Program-made: the position numbers and the translations under genes
Source of the DNA: Soonwooa buanensis
Lineage (GTDB): Bacteria > Bacteroidota > Bacteroidia > Flavobacteriales > Weeksellaceae
Length of the DNA stretch: 64,000 nt
Reading direction: 5' to 3'
Assembly (NCBI RefSeq): GCF_900167905.1
Contig: NZ_FUYZ01000002.1
Span: 1 to 64,000, forward strand
Shown here: one piece after another, positions 43,460 to 51,293 of the stretch
How positions within the stretch are numbered: the stretch's first letter is position 1
Layout: each line of letters begins with the position of its first letter
The notes under the pieces: model-generated
Database searches by the model: none
The model's input: only the letters and a program-made list of their open reading frames with translations
What the model was told of the DNA's origin: nothing

Positions 43460-45589
43460 TTATAAATTTTCCAAAATATAATTGGTCATTTTTTCGTAAA
43501 GTTGAGGTCTTGTTTGTCCACCGTAGATGCCATGGTTTTTGTCAGGATAAGCCATAAAATCAAATTGTTTTTTATTCTGAATTAAAGCTTCTGAAAATTC
43601 CATCGCGTTTTGAAAGTGTACATTGTCATCGGCTGTACCATGGATCATCAAGAATTTTCCTTTCAACAATTTAGCATAAGTTGTTGGCGAGTTAAGATCA
43701 TAACCATCTTTGTTTTCTTGCGGTGTTTGCAAAAATCTTTCGGTGTAGATCGAGTCGTAATATCTCCAGTTGGTAACTGGCGCAACAGCAATTCCCATTT
43801 TGAAGACGTCAGCACCTTTTGTCATCGCTAAACTTGCCATATATCCACCGAAACTCCATCCGAAAATTCCTATTCTAGATTTGTCAACATAAGATTGATT
43901 GCCAAGCCATTTTGCTGCGGTAATTTGATCTTCGATTTCGTATTTACCAAGTTGCTTGTAAGTTGACTTTTTATAAGCAGTTCCTTTGTAACCTGTACCA
44001 CGACCGTCAACACAAACGATTAAATAACCTTTTTGCGCTAACATTTCGAACCAAATTCCATTTCCGCCGTCCCACGAGTTAGATACTTGTTGAGAACCTG
44101 GACCAGAATATTGGAACATGAAAACCGGATATTTTTTGTTAGGATTAAAATCTTTCGGTTTGATCATCCAAGCATTCATTTGGTCGCCAACAGCATTTGG
44201 GATGGTTAAGAATTCTTTAGCTAAGAAGTTGTCTTTCTTTAATTTATCAAGTTGCTCGTCATTGTTTTGTAGTTCTTTAACCGTCTTTCCATTACCATCT
44301 TTTAAAACATATTTAAATGGCATTTTAGCAGTAGAAGTCGTGTTGATAAAATAATTGAAATTCTTACTGAAATCCGCTTTGTTACTACCTTCTTTCTCTG
44401 AAATAATCTCAGTTTTTCCAGAGTTGATATTTAATTTAGAAACAACTTTATTGATGCTTCCGTTTTGTGTAGTTTGTAGAAAAACTTCTTTAGATTTTGG
44501 ATTGTAACCATAGTAATCTGTGATTTCCCAATCGCCTTTAGAAACTTGTTTTTTAAGTTTTCCGTTGGTGTCATACCAATATAAATGGCGATGTCCGTCG
44601 CGCTCAGATGCCCAAAGGAAAGAATTGTCATCCAAAAATTCCATGGTTAGATTGTCGGTTTCTATCCAAGCTTTATCGGTTTCCGAAAATAATTTTTGAA
44701 CCGATGCATTTTGCGTGTTAATCTTTAATAAATCAACTTTATTTTGATGTCTGTTAGACGTTGCTACGATAATTTCGTTGTTGGCGTTGGTTTGGAAAAT
44801 CTGAGGAATATAGTAGTTTTCAAAACTTCCTAAATTAAGTGTAGACAATTTTGAAGCTGCTAATTGATACAAATGTGCCGTAACGCTAGAGTTTTCTTCA
44901 CCAGCTTTTGGATATTTGTAAGTCATCAATTTCGGATACAAATTGTTGTTGTATAACGGAATATTAATTTCTGGGACTTTAGTTTCATCAAATCTTACAA
45001 AAACAATCGCGTCGCCAGCTTTGTTCCATTGATAATAATCTGGATGTCCAAATTCTTCCTCATAAACCCAGTCGCCAGGACCGTTGATGATTTCGTTTTT
45101 CTTACCATCAGTCGTTATTTGCGTGATTTTTTGAGTGTTTAAATCTTGATAAAATAAATTATTATCAGCGATAAAAGCGACTTTGGATCCGTCAGGAGAA
45201 AATTTTGGTTCTTGTACCCATTTGCCATTGTTTAAGCTAACAACTTTTCCGTCTTTTAGATTTTTAACATCGAATTTTCCTAAAAATGAATGTCTGTAGA
45301 TCGGTTCGCTTTCTTTTAGAAGTAAAATTTGAGATTCGTCATCAGAAAAAGTGTAAGATTCAAAATTACCATCAACGATATTTCCTGATTTTGTCGATGT
45401 TTTATAAGAATATTTTGCGATTCCACCTTTTTCAATCGTTGCATAATTTTCGCCATCTTTCAGCGAAGCAATTCCAGCAATGCCTTTTCCTCTGTAGTAA
45501 CCAGAATATATTTTGTCTAATGTAATTTCTTGTGCTTTAACATTATAGAATGCTGCAATCACCAAACTGGATAGTATTATCTTTTTCAT
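43460..45589 (-). CDS. Secreted S9 peptidase, dipeptidyl peptidase IV type
   Basis: 709 aa exported serine exopeptidase that would release N-terminal dipeptides, usually Xaa-Pro, from peptides. The signal peptide (1-19) ends VKAQ. An eight-bladed-propeller DPP IV N-terminal domain covers about 90-440, including the 'DWVYEEEFGHPD' block with the paired Glu that holds the substrate N-terminus. The alpha/beta hydrolase domain has the nucleophile in GWSFGGYMAS, the acid in 'HGTADDNVHF' and the His in 'DKNHGIYGG'. Neighbouring POT transporters would import its products. Confidence 0.93.
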   Translation of the reverse strand: MKKIILSSLVIAAFYNVKAQEITLDKIYSGYYRGKGIAGIASLKDGENYATIEKGGIAKYSYKTSTKSGNIVDGNFESYTFSDDESQILLLKESEPIYRHSFLGKFDVKNLKDGKVVSLNNGKWVQEPKFSPDGSKVAFIADNNLFYQDLNTQKITQITTDGKKNEIINGPGDWVYEEEFGHPDYYQWNKAGDAIVFVRFDETKVPEINIPLYNNNLYPKLMTYKYPKAGEENSSVTAHLYQLAASKLSTLNLGSFENYYIPQIFQTNANNEIIVATSNRHQNKVDLLKINTQNASVQKLFSETDKAWIETDNLTMEFLDDNSFLWASERDGHRHLYWYDTNGKLKKQVSKGDWEITDYYGYNPKSKEVFLQTTQNGSINKVVSKLNINSGKTEIISEKEGSNKADFSKNFNYFINTTSTAKMPFKYVLKDGNGKTVKELQNNDEQLDKLKKDNFLAKEFLTIPNAVGDQMNAWMIKPKDFNPNKKYPVFMFQYSGPGSQQVSNSWDGGNGIWFEMLAQKGYLIVCVDGRGTGYKGTAYKKSTYKQLGKYEIEDQITAAKWLGNQSYVDKSRIGIFGWSFGGYMASLAMTKGADVFKMGIAVAPVTNWRYYDSIYTERFLQTPQENKDGYDLNSPTTYAKLLKGKFLMIHGTADDNVHFQNAMEFSEALIQNKKQFDFMAYPDKNHGIYGGQTRPQLYEKMTNYILENL

Positions 45590-45717
45590 TATAAATAATT
45601 GGAATTAACTTTCGTAAAGATACAGATTTTGGCAATATATTAAGGATTTGTAAATGCTTTTCCGCAAGTCTTGGCAACATTCTTGTATGTTTTTAAAAAC
45701 ACCAAAAATAATTTACT

Positions 45718-46194
45718 ATGGAAAATACTGATATTAGAAGTCGCCTTACAAAGTTTGAATTTGACAATGAAGTACTTTATACCAAATTTAATTCTTATGC
45801 TGAGGCAGAACAATTTGCAAACGAAAACAACGGAAAATTAACGGAAGTTGGTTTTTTGGACGGTAATGATAATCCTGTATTTGACGATTCTGCTGGTTTA
45901 ATTGCTAAAAAAGATTATTTCGCAGCAGAACCTAACCCGAATTATGAGATTATCCACTCGGGAAATCCTTTATTCAAAGAGCTTGTTGCAAAATATGTTA
46001 AAAGAGATTCCGAAATTAGAGATAAAAGTGTTGAAGAAGAATTATTGTCAGATTCTGATTCTTTAATCTCTGAAGATGGTGTTTTTGTGATTGATAAAAA
46101 AGGTGAAATCCAGAAGGTAACTTCAAGAGAACGTGTACGTTATTTGATGCACACCAAAGTTTACGAACTTGGCGTTTTAATTCCTAAATCTTAA
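45718..46194 (+). CDS. Conserved hypothetical protein, acidic
   Basis: 158 aa, cytoplasmic by lack of signal sequence, strongly acidic. The first half shows 'FNSYAEAEQFANENNGKLTEVGFLDGNDNPVFDD', a pattern like a small alpha-beta domain. The second half has 'GVFVIDKKGEIQKVTSRERVRYLMHTKVYELGVLIP'. I recognise no family. It is followed four bases later by the DUF6496 gene, so the two form an operon closed at 46397-46423. Confidence 0.65.
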   Translation: MENTDIRSRLTKFEFDNEVLYTKFNSYAEAEQFANENNGKLTEVGFLDGNDNPVFDDSAGLIAKKDYFAAEPNPNYEIIHSGNPLFKELVAKYVKRDSEIRDKSVEEELLSDSDSLISEDGVFVIDKKGEIQKVTSRERVRYLMHTKVYELGVLIPKS

Positions 46195-46198
46195 AAAA

Positions 46199-46393
46199 AT
46201 GACAACTCGAAAATATTCCAAAAAAGCGCAAGAGAAAATCGGCGAAGTGATGCACGAGTTTAAAGAAGGGAAATTGAAATCTAGCTCCGGCAAAAAAGTA
46301 ACTGATAGAAAACAAGCGATTGCTATTGGTATTTCGGAGGCTCGTGATGAAGGATTGAAGGTTCCAAAAGATTCTACAACCAAGAAAAAATAA
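46199..46393 (+). CDS. Small basic DUF6496-type protein
   Basis: 64 aa, rich in Lys, with 'YSKKAQEKIGEVMHEFKEGKLKSSSGKKVTDRKQAIAIGISEARDEG', the core of DUF6496 proteins found across many bacteria. The basic, helical nature suggests nucleic-acid binding, but this is inference. It starts four bases after the 45718 gene. Confidence 0.82.
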   Translation: MTTRKYSKKAQEKIGEVMHEFKEGKLKSSSGKKVTDRKQAIAIGISEARDEGLKVPKDSTTKKK

Positions 46394-46396
46394 TTT

Positions 46397-46423
46397 AAAA
46401 GTCAACTTTAGTTGGCTTTTTTT
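46397..46423 (+). terminator. Terminator of the 45718-46393 operon
   Basis: AAAAGTCAAC and GTTGGCTTTT (one G-T pair) around TTTA, followed by T residues. Confidence 0.8.
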
Positions 46424-46436
46424 GTGTCTAATCTCA

Positions 46437-46469
46437 TTTTGCGACTATTATAATTTATTAGTAATTTTG
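46437..46469 (+). promoter_or_regulatory. Promoter of mtaB
   Basis: TTTTG (46437-46441), 20-base spacer, TAATTTTG (46462-46469), 7 bases before the mtaB ATG. The leader would be only a few bases long. Confidence 0.55.
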
Positions 46470-46476
46470 CAGCCTT

Positions 46477-47832
46477 ATGACAGAACGAAATCAACAGCCT
46501 AACACGGTGGCTTTCCATACTTTAGGTTGTAAACTTAATTTTGCAGAAACTTCTACAATCGCTCGTCAATTGACTGACGCGGGTTATGATAAAGTGGAGT
46601 TTGATCAAGCAGCAAAAGTCTATATTATTAATACATGTTCGGTTACCGAAAATGCAGATAGAGAATGTAAGCTTCACGTAAAGCGCGCTATGAAAGCTAA
46701 TCCAGAAGGTTTAGTAGCCATTATTGGATGTTATGCACAGTTGAAGCCCGAAGAAATTTCAAATATCGAAGGTGTCGATTTGGTACTTGGTGCCAAAGAA
46801 AAATTTAATATTTTAAGTTATCTCAACGATTTAGAGAAGTCTGAAAGCTCGGCTGAGGTTCATTCTTGTGAGATTGATGAAGCAGATTTCTTCATTGGAT
46901 CATATTCGATTGGAGACAGAACGCGTGCTTTTCTAAAAGTGCAAGATGGTTGCGATTATAAGTGTACTTATTGTACAATTCCGTTAGCTAGAGGGATTTC
47001 TAGAAGTGATACCATCGAAAACGTTGTTAATAATGCCAAAGAAATTGCTGCTAAAGATATTAAAGAAATAGTTTTGACGGGGGTTAATATTGGCGATTAC
47101 GGAAAAGGTGAATTCGGCAACAAAAAGCACGAGCATACTTTTTTGGATTTAATTTCAGAATTGGACAAAGTTGAAGGCATCGAAAGAATTAGAATTTCTT
47201 CTATTGAACCGAATTTGTTAAAAGACGAAAGCATTGATTTGGTGTCAAAAAGTAGAAGTTTTGTGCCGCATTTCCATATTCCGTTGCAATCAGGAAGCGA
47301 TGAGGTTTTAAAGAAAATGAAACGTCGTTATTTGACGAATCTTTATCAAAATAGAGTTTCGAAAATTCGTGAAGTGATGCCTGATGCTTGTATTGGTGTT
47401 GATGTTATCGTTGGTTTTCCAGGTGAGACCGAAGAAAAGTTTATGGAAACTTATAATTTCTTGAACGATTTGCCAATAAGTTATCTTCATGTTTTTACTT
47501 ATTCTGAAAGAGAAAATACAGAAGCAAGTGATATGGATGGTGTCGTGCCAATCCCAGAACGTAAAAAGCGTAACAAAATGCTTCGTATTTTATCAGAGAA
47601 AAAGAAAATGGCTTTTTATCAAACGCAATTAGGTAAGACTTTGCCGGTTCTTTGGGAGCATGAAAACAAAAATGGCTTTATGTATGGTTTTACAGAGAAT
47701 TATGTTCGTGTTAAAAAAGCATTTGATATCAACTCTGTTAATCAAATAGAAATGTTAAAACTAACGAAGATCGATGACGAAGGTGTTGTAGCAGTAGAGG
47801 CTGCTTTCGAAGATTTCTTAGCAAAGATTTAA
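46477..47832 (+). CDS. mtaB: tRNA t6A37 C2-methylthiotransferase MtaB
   Basis: Radical-SAM enzyme that converts t6A to ms2t6A at position 37 of ANN-decoding tRNAs. 451 aa. The N-terminal UPF0004 domain supplies three cluster Cys (C18 in TLGCKLN, C54 in NTCSVTENA, C85 in IGCYAQ). The radical-SAM CxxxCxxC is in DGCDYKCTYCTIPLARG. A C-terminal TRAM-like part covers about 385-451. The TLGCKLN start separates MtaB from MiaB and RimO. Ends at a long bidirectional hairpin. Confidence 0.94.
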   Translation: MTERNQQPNTVAFHTLGCKLNFAETSTIARQLTDAGYDKVEFDQAAKVYIINTCSVTENADRECKLHVKRAMKANPEGLVAIIGCYAQLKPEEISNIEGVDLVLGAKEKFNILSYLNDLEKSESSAEVHSCEIDEADFFIGSYSIGDRTRAFLKVQDGCDYKCTYCTIPLARGISRSDTIENVVNNAKEIAAKDIKEIVLTGVNIGDYGKGEFGNKKHEHTFLDLISELDKVEGIERIRISSIEPNLLKDESIDLVSKSRSFVPHFHIPLQSGSDEVLKKMKRRYLTNLYQNRVSKIREVMPDACIGVDVIVGFPGETEEKFMETYNFLNDLPISYLHVFTYSERENTEASDMDGVVPIPERKKRNKMLRILSEKKKMAFYQTQLGKTLPVLWEHENKNGFMYGFTENYVRVKKAFDINSVNQIEMLKLTKIDDEGVVAVEAAFEDFLAKI

Positions 47833-47852
47833 AGTTAAACTTTAGATAAATA

Positions 47853-47884
47853 AAAAAGAGAGTCAAATATTTGACTCTCTTTTT
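47853..47884. terminator. Bidirectional terminator between mtaB and the 47904 gene
   Basis: A 14-base perfect stem: AAAAAGAGAGTCAA and TTGACTCTCTTTTT around ATAT. T-tracts appear on both strands; serves two convergent genes. Confidence 0.9.
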
Positions 47885-47903
47885 TATGTTTTAAAACCAA
47901 AAA

Positions 47904-48638
47904 TTAAGGTTTTGGTCTTGTAATACTTTTATAAACTTGGAAGTTGAAAACCATTGTTCTATTTCTAAGTGACGCGGAAGGATAAGATGGAGCTTGGAAG
48001 TAGCTGTTTCTAGCAAACGCAGCTCTAGAAGGTACAATTATCACTCCTTGTAAATTGGGTGTAACTGAGTCATCTATTTCGCATGAATTAAAATGCTGTA
48101 AAGCTTCGTGAAAACCAGCCATCTGATATACATTGCGGTCGGTGTTATTATGGTCAGCCATAAATTTTTCGGTTACATAATAATAAAGTGGATCTACTTG
48201 AGGATTGCCACTTCCATAGATATCATTAGAGAATAGAAAACCATATCTGAATTTAACTTCATTATCTTCATTAGTCGCCCAATATGCTGTGGTAGTGCTC
48301 ATTATCCTGATGCTATCAGTCGCTGCAATTGGTTTGCCTTGTAAGGGTTGTGCATCAGGTCTTTTAATAATGATAGTACCGTTAGATAGAGTTTCTTTAG
48401 GGTAAGTTGAAAGTTTAGTTTCATTATCATCATCAGTACTTGTTGTACTAAATGTCTTAATATTACCTTGTGCATCGAAATAGCTGTTATCTAGAAACTT
48501 GGTAATCGCTTGGTCATCGTATTGATTTTGCACATCAATTGTTGGCTCCGTATAGACTGGAGCGTCATCTGCATTGTCTTTCTTACAGCTCTGTAGTGCA
48601 AGCGCACATACTGCAAAACCGAATAATATTTTTTTCAT
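47904..48638 (-). CDS. FKBP-like lipoprotein
   Basis: 244 aa lipoprotein; lipobox ALQSC with C18. The C-terminal half follows FKBP spacing: 'AGFHEALQHFNSCEIDDS' in the place of GWxEGLxxMxxGE, 'GVIIVPSRAAFARNSYF' in the place of IPSxLAYG, and 'RNRTMVFNFQVYK' as the last strand. The aromatic residues that define prolyl-isomerase activity are mostly changed, so activity is uncertain. Similar FKBP-type lipoproteins in gliding Flavobacteriia include GldI, but there is no direct evidence for that role here. A TACTTTTG element lies 39 bases upstream (48678-48685). Confidence 0.6.
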   Translation of the reverse strand: MKKILFGFAVCALALQSCKKDNADDAPVYTEPTIDVQNQYDDQAITKFLDNSYFDAQGNIKTFSTTSTDDDNETKLSTYPKETLSNGTIIIKRPDAQPLQGKPIAATDSIRIMSTTTAYWATNEDNEVKFRYGFLFSNDIYGSGNPQVDPLYYYVTEKFMADHNNTDRNVYQMAGFHEALQHFNSCEIDDSVTPNLQGVIIVPSRAAFARNSYFQAPSYPSASLRNRTMVFNFQVYKSITRPKP

Positions 48639-48677
48639 TTTTGAATTTAATCTTAAATTGCCGATTATTTAACGGAG

Positions 48678-48685
48678 CAAAAGTA
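48678..48685 (-). promoter_or_regulatory. -7 promoter element of the FKBP-like gene
   Basis: Minus-strand TACTTTTG, 39 bases before the ATG at 48638 and only 8 bases from the divergent hslR ATG. Confidence 0.4.
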
Positions 48686-48693
48686 TAAAAAAT

Positions 48694-49137
48694 ATGCGAA
48701 TTGATAAATTTTTGTGGAGTGTTCGATTTTATAAGACAAGAAGTATTGCTGCTGACGAGATCAAAAAGAATCGTGTAAGCATTGGTGCATCGCCTGTAAA
48801 GTCTTCTAAAGAGGTGAAAGTTGGCGATATTATAAAAATTAGAAAAAATCAAATCGATTATAAAATTGAAGTTTTACAAATCCCCAAAAGTAGAATTGGT
48901 GCTAAGTTGGTGACTTTGCATGTTATCGATAGAACGGATAAAGAACAATACGAAATTTTGAAAATGCGTCAAAGCTCTCAAAACTATTACAGAAATAGAG
49001 GAGAAGGGCGACCAACTAAAAAAGATCGACGAGAGATTGAAGGCTTCTTAGATGTGGAAGGAGACGAAGAAGAATTGATGGATGAAGAATCTTGGGATCA
49101 GTTTTTCACAGAAATAAAAGAAGACGAGGATAATTAA
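48694..49137 (+). CDS. S4-domain RNA-binding protein (HslR-like)
   Basis: 147 aa. The S4 domain at 1-65 starts 'MRIDKFLWSVRFYKTRSIAADEIKKNRV', the HslR/Hsp15 hallmark. Hsp15 binds stalled 50S subunits carrying nascent chains. The C-terminus (about 95-147) is highly charged, with a basic then an acidic tract. The last four codons and stop form one arm of a terminator hairpin (49118-49150). Confidence 0.9.
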   Translation: MRIDKFLWSVRFYKTRSIAADEIKKNRVSIGASPVKSSKEVKVGDIIKIRKNQIDYKIEVLQIPKSRIGAKLVTLHVIDRTDKEQYEILKMRQSSQNYYRNRGEGRPTKKDRREIEGFLDVEGDEEELMDEESWDQFFTEIKEDEDN

Positions 49138-49150
49138 TTCTCGTCTTCTT
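49118..49150. terminator. Bidirectional terminator overlapping the hslR-like 3' end
   Basis: AAGAAGACGAG (49118-49128) pairs with CTCGTCTTCTT (49140-49150); the left arm lies within the coding sequence. A G then five T residues follow on the plus strand; aroK converges at 49155. Confidence 0.8.
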
Positions 49151-49154
49151 GTTT

Positions 49155-49673
49155 TTATCTTATATCTAAAGTCGCAATAATCTCATCAACTATTTCTTCT
49201 GGTGACTTATTATTTGTGTTTATTGTGAAATTTGCTTGTGAGTAAAAAGTATTTCTTTCAAAAAGATGTTTTGCAATAAACTCTGGAAGTTCTTCATCGG
49301 ATAATCTTGCAATGAGTGGGCGTTTTGCCTTTTGTCTTAACAATCTTTCCGCTAATGTGCCAACAGAAGCTTGTAGAAAGACACTTTTCGACTTTTGGTT
49401 GATGAGTTCCATATTGTTGTAATAGACAGGAGTGCCGCCACCAAGACTCAAAACAATATTATCATCAAGTTTTAATATCTCTTCAAGAATTGATTTTTCT
49501 TCCTTCCTAAAGAAGATTTCGCCACGCTCAGCGAAGATTTCGGAGATTTTTTTCTGATGTTTCAAAATTATTTGCTGATCAAGGTCAATTAATTTGAAAT
49601 TTATTTTCTGGCTTAAGAGTTTGGAAATGTGTGATTTTCCGCTTCCCATGTAGCCGATAAGGGAAATTATCAT
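49155..49673 (-). CDS. aroK: Shikimate kinase
   Basis: Phosphorylates shikimate at the 3-OH in the chorismate pathway. 172 aa. P-loop GYMGSGKS (7-14), 'LIDLDQQI' with the shikimate-binding Asp, 'GEIFFRKEE' with the family F-R-x-x-E, 'VLSLGGGTPVY' and the lid 'RPLIARL'. Ends at the shared hairpin with the convergent hslR-like gene. Confidence 0.95.
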   Translation of the reverse strand: MIISLIGYMGSGKSHISKLLSQKINFKLIDLDQQIILKHQKKISEIFAERGEIFFRKEEKSILEEILKLDDNIVLSLGGGTPVYYNNMELINQKSKSVFLQASVGTLAERLLRQKAKRPLIARLSDEELPEFIAKHLFERNTFYSQANFTINTNNKSPEEIVDEIIATLDIR

Positions 49674-49703
49674 GTTTTTATTTTCAACAAATTTCGAAAA
49701 AAA

Positions 49704-49734
49704 TTTTGAGAATCAAAAAAAAGCTATATCTTTG
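49704..49734 (+). promoter_or_regulatory. Promoter of the tRNA Lys-Leu-Lys cluster
   Basis: TTTTG (49704-49708), 18-base spacer, TATCTTTG (49727-49734). A close match to the Bacteroidota consensus, about 58 bases before the first mature tRNA. Confidence 0.65.
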
Positions 49735-49792
49735 CACCACTAAAAACAAGGGATGTTACTCGAATATGATAACGCAACTTGTTGAAGTGGCC

Positions 49793-49865
49793 GACTCGGT
49801 AGCTCAGCTGGTAGAGCAATACACTTTTAATGTATGGGTCCTGGGTTCGAATCCCAGCCGGGTCA
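49793..49865 (+). tRNA. tRNA-Lys (TTT), copy 1
   Basis: Acceptor GACTCGG/CCGGGTC, D-arm GCTC/GAGC, anticodon loop CTTTTAA giving TTT, T-arm CTGGG/CCCAG with TTCGAAT. CCA is not encoded. Identical in all 73 bases to the copy at 50031. Confidence 0.96.
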
Positions 49866-49915
49866 CTAGCTTAAAAAATTTGAAATAAAGATTTAGTCTT
49901 TAGCAAAGATTTTAA

Positions 49916-49998
49916 GCCTGCGTGGTGAAATTGGTAGACACGCCATCTTGAGGGGGTGGTTTCCTAAGGATGTGCTGGTTCGAGTCCAGTCGCAGGCA
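49916..49998 (+). tRNA. tRNA-Leu (GAG)
   Basis: Acceptor GCCTGCG/CGCAGGC, anticodon loop TTGAGGG giving GAG, a long class II variable arm (GTTTCCTAAGGAT region) and T-arm CTGGTTCGAGTCCAG. 83 bases, CCA not encoded. Flanked by two identical tRNA-Lys genes. Confidence 0.95.
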
Positions 49999-50030
49999 CA
50001 AGCAAAAAATTAGAATAAGCATTTATTCAA

Positions 50031-50103
50031 GACTCGGTAGCTCAGCTGGTAGAGCAATACACTTTTAATGTATGGGTCCTGGGTTCGAATCCCAGCCGGG
50101 TCA
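50031..50103 (+). tRNA. tRNA-Lys (TTT), copy 2
   Basis: Same 73-base sequence as copy 1 at 49793. It ends the cluster; a hairpin terminator lies at 50159. Confidence 0.96.
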
Positions 50104-50158
50104 CAAATTTACCTCATAGTAAATTTTTTTCATATTAATATTTTGTGATTTGGTGTTT

Positions 50159-50192
50159 AGAAGCCTCCTGAATAAGGAGGCTTCTATGTTTT
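50159..50192 (+). terminator. Terminator of the tRNA cluster
   Basis: AGAAGCCTCCT pairs with AGGAGGCTTCT around GAATA, followed by ATGTTTTT. Confidence 0.85.
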
Positions 50193-50204
50193 TATACCTA
50201 TTGC

Positions 50205-50233
50205 AAAAAAAACATCTGGACTTAATCCAGATG
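50205..50233 (-). terminator. panC terminator overlapping its stop codon
   Basis: CATCTGGA (50213-50220) pairs with TCCAGATG (50226-50233). The second arm is the last codons of panC, and the minus strand continues into eight T residues. Confidence 0.85.
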
Positions 50234-51070
50234 CATATTATCAATTAATCTTACCTTGCCAACATTAACAACGATAAAGGCGCGATAATTTTTGTCTTTA
50301 TAAAAGAAGTCTGTTTCTTTCAAGGTTTCTTCGTCTGCAATTAAAAAATATTCGAGTTCCATACCTTTTTGGTTTTCGAAAATTTCTTCGACGCGATTTT
50401 TAATTTCAGGAATTGTAATAACTCGGAACCAATCATTCACTTTTTTTAAAGTTTGATAAATAATGGTCGACGCATTTCTTTCTTCTTCGCTAAGGCGCAT
50501 ATTTCTCGAGCTCATCGCGAGACCGTCATCTTGTCTGTGGATTTTAACACCATGTATTTTTACAGGAAGTTTAAGATTGTCCACCAAAGCTTCGATAATT
50601 CTTAGTTGTTGAAAATCTTTTTCTCCAAAATAAGCATTGTCAGGCTGCACTTGTTCAAATAATCTTTCGATAACTGTTCCTACACCATCGAAGTGTCCTG
50701 GCCTTGCCGCACCTTCCATTTCGTTTTCCAAACCATTGAAGTTGTAATGTTTGCTTTCAAGGTTGTCAGGATAAATGTCTTCTACAGAAGGAACGTATAC
50801 TGCATCTACTAATCCAGAATCATCCAGTTTTTCGATGTCTTTTTCTACGGTTCTTGGATATTTTTCGAGATCTTCAGGATTGTTAAACTGTGTCGGGTTT
50901 ACAAAAATTGAAGAAATAACTAAGTCATTTTCTTTTCTAGCTTCTTTATAAAGCGAAATGTGTCCATCGTGTAAAGCGCCCATCGTTGGTGCAAATCCGA
51001 TGCTTTTGTTTTGTTTTTTAGCTTCAGATACAAATTGTTCTAATTCGGCTCTGTTATTTAGGATTTTCAT
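50222..51070 (-). CDS. panC: Pantothenate synthetase
   Basis: ATP-dependent joining of pantoate and beta-alanine to pantothenate, the vitamin B5 precursor of CoA. 282 aa. The nucleotide-binding HxGH-type motif is 'FAPTMGALHDGHISLY', with 'IFVNPTQF', 'GAARPGHFDGVGTV', 'YFGEKDFQQ' and 'LAMSSRN' as further blocks. Divergent from the GT5-like gene, an arrangement I recall from other Flavobacteriia. The 223-base gap has no riboswitch that I can recognise. Confidence 0.95.
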   Translation of the reverse strand: MKILNNRAELEQFVSEAKKQNKSIGFAPTMGALHDGHISLYKEARKENDLVISSIFVNPTQFNNPEDLEKYPRTVEKDIEKLDDSGLVDAVYVPSVEDIYPDNLESKHYNFNGLENEMEGAARPGHFDGVGTVIERLFEQVQPDNAYFGEKDFQQLRIIEALVDNLKLPVKIHGVKIHRQDDGLAMSSRNMRLSEEERNASTIIYQTLKKVNDWFRVITIPEIKNRVEEIFENQKGMELEYFLIADEETLKETDFFYKDKNYRAFIVVNVGKVRLIDNMHLD

Positions 51071-51244
51071 AATCTTGTTAAAATTGAATGTAAAATTATA
51101 AAATGTATCTGTACGAAAGTTTTTTATTTGTTAAAAATTTATAAAATTAAATGTTAAATGCTTGATTTTGTGCGCATATAAGTGAGTTGGTTGACCAAAT
51201 CGTGCTAAAATTTATTAAAATAAAACAATTGCAATAAATTTTTG

Positions 51245-51252
51245 TAATTTTG
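51245..51252 (+). promoter_or_regulatory. -7 promoter element of the GT5-like gene operon
   Basis: TAATTTTG (TAnnTTTG), 41 bases before the ATG. No -33 at the usual distance. Confidence 0.4.
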
Positions 51253-51293
51253 CAAAATAAAGTGTTTATACTTTTTAGACAATAAAATATATT

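Noticed and set aside
49706-49888. 60-residue open frame
   Set aside because: It runs through the promoter and the first tRNA-Lys; the RNA gene explains the sequence.
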